From Candidatus Thorarchaeota archaeon (GTDB lineage: Archaea; Asgardarchaeota; Thorarchaeia; Thorarchaeales; Thorarchaeaceae), in the NCBI GenBank assembly GCA_016840825.1, contig JAEORN010000089.1, positions 1 to 7,962 of the forward strand: DNA of 7,962 nucleotides, in the 5' to 3' direction. Position 1 is the stretch's first letter, and each line of letters begins with the position of its first letter. Positions 5,844-7,962 of this stretch are shown here, in pieces. The notes under the pieces were generated by a model that saw only the letters and a list, made by a program, of their open reading frames with translations, did no database searches and was not told where the DNA came from. The translations under genes and the position numbers were made by a program.

Positions 5844-5850
5844 AACCCCC
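5844..5850 (-). promoter_or_regulatory. Ribosome binding site of the three-helix membrane protein
   Basis: Read on the - strand this is GGGGGTT, 7 bases before ATG 5836. It resembles GGAGGT with one change and supports the chosen start. Confidence 0.5.
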
Positions 5851-5877
5851 AATGCCTAAGATTTTGTGATTGCGGTA

Positions 5878-5883
5878 CATATA
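5878..5883 (-). promoter_or_regulatory. TATA-like box for the - strand membrane-protein pair
   Basis: TATATG on the - strand (within ACTATATGTA). A start about 25 bases on, near 5853, would leave a 17-base leader that contains the GGGGGTT ribosome binding site. The geometry is right, but the motif alone is weak in AT-rich DNA. Confidence 0.35.
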
Positions 5884-5954
5884 GTTGCCGAATAAATTCG
5901 TGGAAATAGAAGGTCTAAAGAAAATAGTAAGCGTTAAAGATAATGTAGATTTAG

Positions 5955-6995
5955 ATGAGACAAATGGACGCCATAGCAGCAATCCGAGCATTACCCAAAG
6001 TTGAGCTACATGTGCATGTCCTTGGTTCAATCCGTCCATCAACACTATTGGAGATTATCAATGAGGATGACATCAATTCGCCTTACAATACTGAGATGGA
6101 TTTAGTTAATCGATTTCAATATACAGACTTTGTTAACTTCATCAGCGTCTATATGGAGATCATAAAGTACATCACAGATGGAAGGCATTTTGAACGCATC
6201 ACCTATGAGATGCTTGAGAATTGCGCCAGCTGCAATACGCAATATGTCGAACTGAGTTTCTCTCCAATGGATCACATCAAACAAGGTATTGACTTTGTTT
6301 CAATTGCTTGCGCTATCAATAGAGGAATAAAGCGAGCAAATGAAGAGTTTGGAATTCTAACAAATATAAGAGTAGACCTTGTCCGGGACTCCACCATAGA
6401 GCAGGCCATGAATATCCTTGATAGCATTGAAGCCCATTCACAAAATATAATCTCAATCGATATTGGGGGAAATGAAAGCGCTCACTCACCAAAGCCCTTT
6501 GCTCCAGTCTATAAACGTGCTAGAGAAATGGGTTTGCATCTCGTCGCGCATGCAGGAGAAGCTGCGGGACCAGATTCGATTTGGGATGCTTTGCGACACC
6601 TGAATGTAGAGCGGATTGGACATGGAGTCACAGCGAGAGAGGACCCTAGCCTTATGGAATATCTGAAGAGAGAGAGAATTGCCATTGAGATGTGCCCTGT
6701 AAGCAATTTGAGAACTGGTGTCGTTTCATCAATGAGGGATCATCCTATCAGGGATTTCTTTGATAAAGGGCTATTTGTAAATGTGAATAGCGACGACCCA
6801 TCTCTCTTTCATACTGACCTGAATAATGAGTACATACAACTACACAAGCATCTGGGCTTTACACTACCTGAACTCTTTCAGATTTCACTGAACGGTGTCG
6901 ATGCGGCCTTTGTAAATCTACGAAGAAAGACTCAACTAAGGACTCTTTTCATCCGTGAATACGACAGTATTCTGGAATTGATGCCACGTTATTGA
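5955..6995 (+). CDS. Adenosine deaminase-family (amidohydrolase) enzyme with altered HxHxDG motif
   Basis: A 346-residue zinc-dependent TIM-barrel deaminase of the adenosine/AMP deaminase superfamily, which hydrolyses the 6-amino group of adenosine or a related purine. Zinc and catalytic residues are all visible: H19 and H21 (KVELHVH, 15-21), H199 and E202 (VAHAGEAAGPDSIWDAL), H223 (ERIGHGV) and D280-D281 (VNVNSDDPSLF). EMCPVSNLRTG (245-255) and SIDIGGNE (167-174) also match the family. The usual HVHLDG reads HVHVLG: the Asp that contacts the ribose 5'-OH in mouse ADA is Leu23. Enzymes of this superfamily vary exactly here (Glu in adenine deaminase, Asn in ADAL), so the substrate may not be adenosine. 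ATG 5955 is the first start; ATG 5964 is equally possible. It is divergent from the membrane-protein pair and overlaps the convergent gene at its end by 7 bp. Confidence 0.9.
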   Translation: MRQMDAIAAIRALPKVELHVHVLGSIRPSTLLEIINEDDINSPYNTEMDLVNRFQYTDFVNFISVYMEIIKYITDGRHFERITYEMLENCASCNTQYVELSFSPMDHIKQGIDFVSIACAINRGIKRANEEFGILTNIRVDLVRDSTIEQAMNILDSIEAHSQNIISIDIGGNESAHSPKPFAPVYKRAREMGLHLVAHAGEAAGPDSIWDALRHLNVERIGHGVTAREDPSLMEYLKRERIAIEMCPVSNLRTGVVSSMRDHPIRDFFDKGLFVNVNSDDPSLFHTDLNNEYIQLHKHLGFTLPELFQISLNGVDAAFVNLRRKTQLRTLFIREYDSILELMPRY

Positions 6996-7507
6996 GGTTC
7001 TGTCGTTGCTGGAGCTGGCTGCTGTGGTGCGGGTGCTTCTTTTTTCATCAAACTATCTCGAAGAATTCTTCCGATGACACCTCCTGCCACTGCAAACACA
7101 AATGAGAAGAGGTAGATAATTGGTGTAACTATTATCATCACTATAATATACAAAAGACCTACAACTATTACCTCTACGAGATCCCCTTCATAGGTAAACG
7201 AAAACATCCCTCTTATCGAGTAAATTAATACAAAGAGGAATATTGTGATGTAGGAAGAATCTGATGCCAGGTAGTCTACGAAAATTATGGGCGCCATCAA
7301 AACAGCAATCAGAATGCCAAATACCCATGTCAAAAGGGTACTCAGAAGAGCAGCACCAATCTTTCCTGCAATAATACCAATAATCACAGCCATGATGAAT
7401 ATCACAGGGACTGGACCAGATATCAGAGTCAACCATCCAAATACTAAATCAGACTCGAAGATGATTATACCGATAATGACTGCAAGTACTAAATCTCTAC
7501 TAACCAC
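6989..7507 (-). CDS. Multi-spanning membrane protein with Pro/Ala-rich tail
   Basis: A 172-residue, very hydrophobic protein with about five membrane segments: roughly residues 5-22, 30-48, 52-74, 82-99 and 112-145 (the last long enough to be two helices). It ends in a basic stretch (GRILRDSLMKKE) and a Pro/Ala/Gln tail (APAPQQPAPATTEPQ) that is probably disordered. I do not recognise the family; Ile and Val dominate and there is no obvious transporter or enzyme motif. The start was chosen as GTG 7507 because GGAGGT lies exactly 7 bases before it. An in-frame GTG at 7522 would add 5 residues but would have that ribosome binding site inside the gene. Its stop overlaps the stop of the convergent deaminase gene. 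A palindrome lies in its promoter region. Confidence 0.78.
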   Translation of the reverse strand: MVSRDLVLAVIIGIIIFESDLVFGWLTLISGPVPVIFIMAVIIGIIAGKIGAALLSTLLTWVFGILIAVLMAPIIFVDYLASDSSYITIFLFVLIYSIRGMFSFTYEGDLVEVIVVGLLYIIVMIIVTPIIYLFSFVFAVAGGVIGRILRDSLMKKEAPAPQQPAPATTEPQ

Positions 7508-7514
7508 GTCTTCA

Positions 7515-7520
7515 ACCTCC
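7515..7520 (-). promoter_or_regulatory. Shine-Dalgarno GGAGGT fixing the GTG start at 7507
   Basis: GGAGGT on the - strand, 7 bases before GTG 7507. It is a perfect match to the anti-Shine-Dalgarno and decides between two in-frame GTG codons. Confidence 0.65.
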
Positions 7521-7524
7521 ACGG

Positions 7525-7540
7525 GCTCGTTATTACGAGC
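7525..7540. promoter_or_regulatory. Perfect palindrome, probable operator
   Basis: GCTCGT-TATT-ACGAGC: two perfect 6-base arms around 4 bases. It sits between a TATA-like box (TATAAC, - strand, 7545-7550) and the expected start of transcription near 7522, where a bound repressor would block initiation of the membrane-protein gene. It could also form a small hairpin at the start of a longer transcript. Function is inferred from symmetry and position. Confidence 0.5.
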
Positions 7541-7544
7541 GTGT

Positions 7545-7550
7545 GTTATA
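7545..7550 (-). promoter_or_regulatory. TATA-like box for the multi-spanning membrane protein
   Basis: TATAAC on the - strand. A start about 26 bases on, near 7522, would give a 14- to 15-base leader carrying the GGAGGT ribosome binding site. Confidence 0.4.
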
Positions 7551-7618
7551 CTACCAAGAATAATTACTCATTTTCTTATCAATTCGATGTTCTTCAAGAT
7601 GGTCTATGATTTCCAAGA

Positions 7619-7626
7619 ATTTATAG
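7619..7626 (+). promoter_or_regulatory. Candidate TATA box for the FMN reductase gene
   Basis: TTTATAGC about 70 bases before ATG 7691, implying a start near 7648 and a leader of about 40 bases. The 183-base divergent gap (7508-7690) also holds the membrane-protein promoter and palindrome; I see no RNA gene in it. Confidence 0.25.
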
Positions 7627-7679
7627 CATACGTGTCGCTTACGCACTGACAACAATTCAATTTGATGCACGATATAGCA

Positions 7680-7687
7680 AGGTGTGA
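7680..7687 (+). promoter_or_regulatory. Shine-Dalgarno of the FMN reductase gene
   Basis: AGGTGTGA, one inserted base away from AGGTGA, ends 3 bases before ATG 7691. It supports that start. Confidence 0.5.
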
Positions 7688-7690
7688 TAT

Positions 7691-7962
7691 ATGACAAAGG
7701 TTCTTGCCATTAATGGCAGTGCACGAATGGAAAAGGGGCACACAAGAAAACTGCTGAACGCTTTTCTCGAGGGCATGAAGGAGGAGGATGCCATAATTGA
7801 TTTGGTCTATGCCAAACGCCTCAAGATTAGACCATGCCTCGGGGATTTTGATTGCTGGTATGAGAAGGTCGGTGAGTGCGTTCAAGTTGACGATATGCAG
7901 GATCTCTACGTAAAGCTTCGAGGGACAGACATACTAGTGCTTGCCATTCCCATATACCTACC
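7691..7962 (+). CDS. Flavodoxin-like NAD(P)H-dependent FMN reductase (3' partial)
   Basis: The first 90 residues of a flavodoxin-fold protein of the NADPH-dependent FMN reductase / iron-sulfur flavoprotein type, cut by the right edge. KVLAINGSARMEKGHTRKLL (3-22) is the first strand and the FMN phosphate loop (GSxRxxGxTxxLL). RPCLGDFDCW (47-56) and GECVQVDDM (61-69) are the family's characteristic second region, followed by the strand DILVLAIPIYL (80-90), where FMN binding continues. Relatives in anaerobes often have CxGCxxCW here; this one keeps C49 and C55 but has Asp at 52. It would be cytosolic and use FMN to move electrons or reduce quinones, flavins or Fe-S partners; the partner cannot be told. 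It is divergent from the membrane-protein gene. Confidence 0.85.
   Translation, partial: MTKVLAINGSARMEKGHTRKLLNAFLEGMKEEDAIIDLVYAKRLKIRPCLGDFDCWYEKVGECVQVDDMQDLYVKLRGTDILVLAIPIYL

Noticed and set aside
5454..5852. Longer N-terminal reading of the PspC gene (204 residues)
   Set aside because: The extra residues overlap the three-helix membrane-protein gene in another frame, are rich in Cys, Arg and Asn with no domain pattern, and the PspC domain begins right after ATG 5453.
6989..6995. Overlap of two stop codons as a possible frameshift or assembly join
   Set aside because: The genes are convergent and both end naturally; a 7-base tail-to-tail overlap is common in compact genomes.
7287..7649. 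Open frame of 120 codons on the + strand
   Set aside because: It is antisense to the multi-spanning membrane protein and mirrors its Ile/Val-rich codons; it has no ribosome binding site or motif.
7604..7885. Open frame of 93 codons on the - strand at the right edge
   Set aside because: It runs antisense through the FMN reductase start, which has a ribosome binding site and a clear flavodoxin-like motif.

Overview
The window is about 8 kb of compact, protein-coding DNA that reads as archaeal. The reasons are Shine-Dalgarno motifs of the GGAGG/GGTGAT type at several starts, TATA-like boxes about 26 nt before inferred transcription starts, and a cysteine desulfurase of the unusual type known from Archaeoglobus fulgidus. 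Moderate GC and a mix of ATG, GTG and possibly TTG starts fit a mesophilic archaeon. An Asgard (for example Thorarchaeota-like) origin is possible, but this is only an impression. I saw no rRNA, tRNA, CRISPR array, insertion sequence or phage gene, and no gene-free stretch longer than about 190 bases.

Region 1 (1-2172, + strand) is an iron-sulfur cluster assembly pair followed by an acetyltransferase. The IscS-like cysteine desulfurase is cut by the left edge of the window and lacks the PLP-binding lysine: the usual Ser-x-His-Lys is Ser-Ser-Asn-Asp. Twelve bases later comes an IscU scaffold with a C-terminal extension of about 110 residues that resembles the NADPH-binding half of thioredoxin reductase, with its redox cysteines and dinucleotide-binding glycines and arginines lost. 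A GNAT acetyltransferase follows.

Region 2 (2237-3335, + strand) holds a 228-residue conserved uncharacterised protein, with a possible PD-(D/E)XK-like N-terminus and a winged-helix-like C-terminus, and a 94-residue winged-helix regulator.

Region 3 (5141 down to 3389, - strand) looks like an operon. A gamma-family PLP enzyme of cysteine/methionine metabolism (cystathionine gamma-lyase/synthase type) comes first, then a doubtful 61-residue small ORF, then a cysteine-rich thioredoxin/glutaredoxin-like protein. A TATA-like box lies just upstream of the PLP enzyme. With region 1 this makes the window rich in sulfur chemistry.

Region 4 (5836 down to 5238, - strand) encodes two small membrane proteins, a three-helix protein and a minimal PspC-domain protein. 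Divergent from them is an adenosine deaminase-family enzyme (5955-6995, +) with an altered ribose-contact position.

Region 5 (6989-7962) contains a multi-spanning membrane protein on the - strand, convergent with and overlapping the deaminase by 7 bp, and the start of a flavodoxin-like NAD(P)H-dependent FMN reductase on the + strand, cut by the right edge. A perfect palindrome sits in the promoter region of the membrane protein.

The best candidates for something new are the lysine-less IscS paired with an IscU fused to a relic thioredoxin-reductase domain, and the 228-residue possible nuclease-fold protein.
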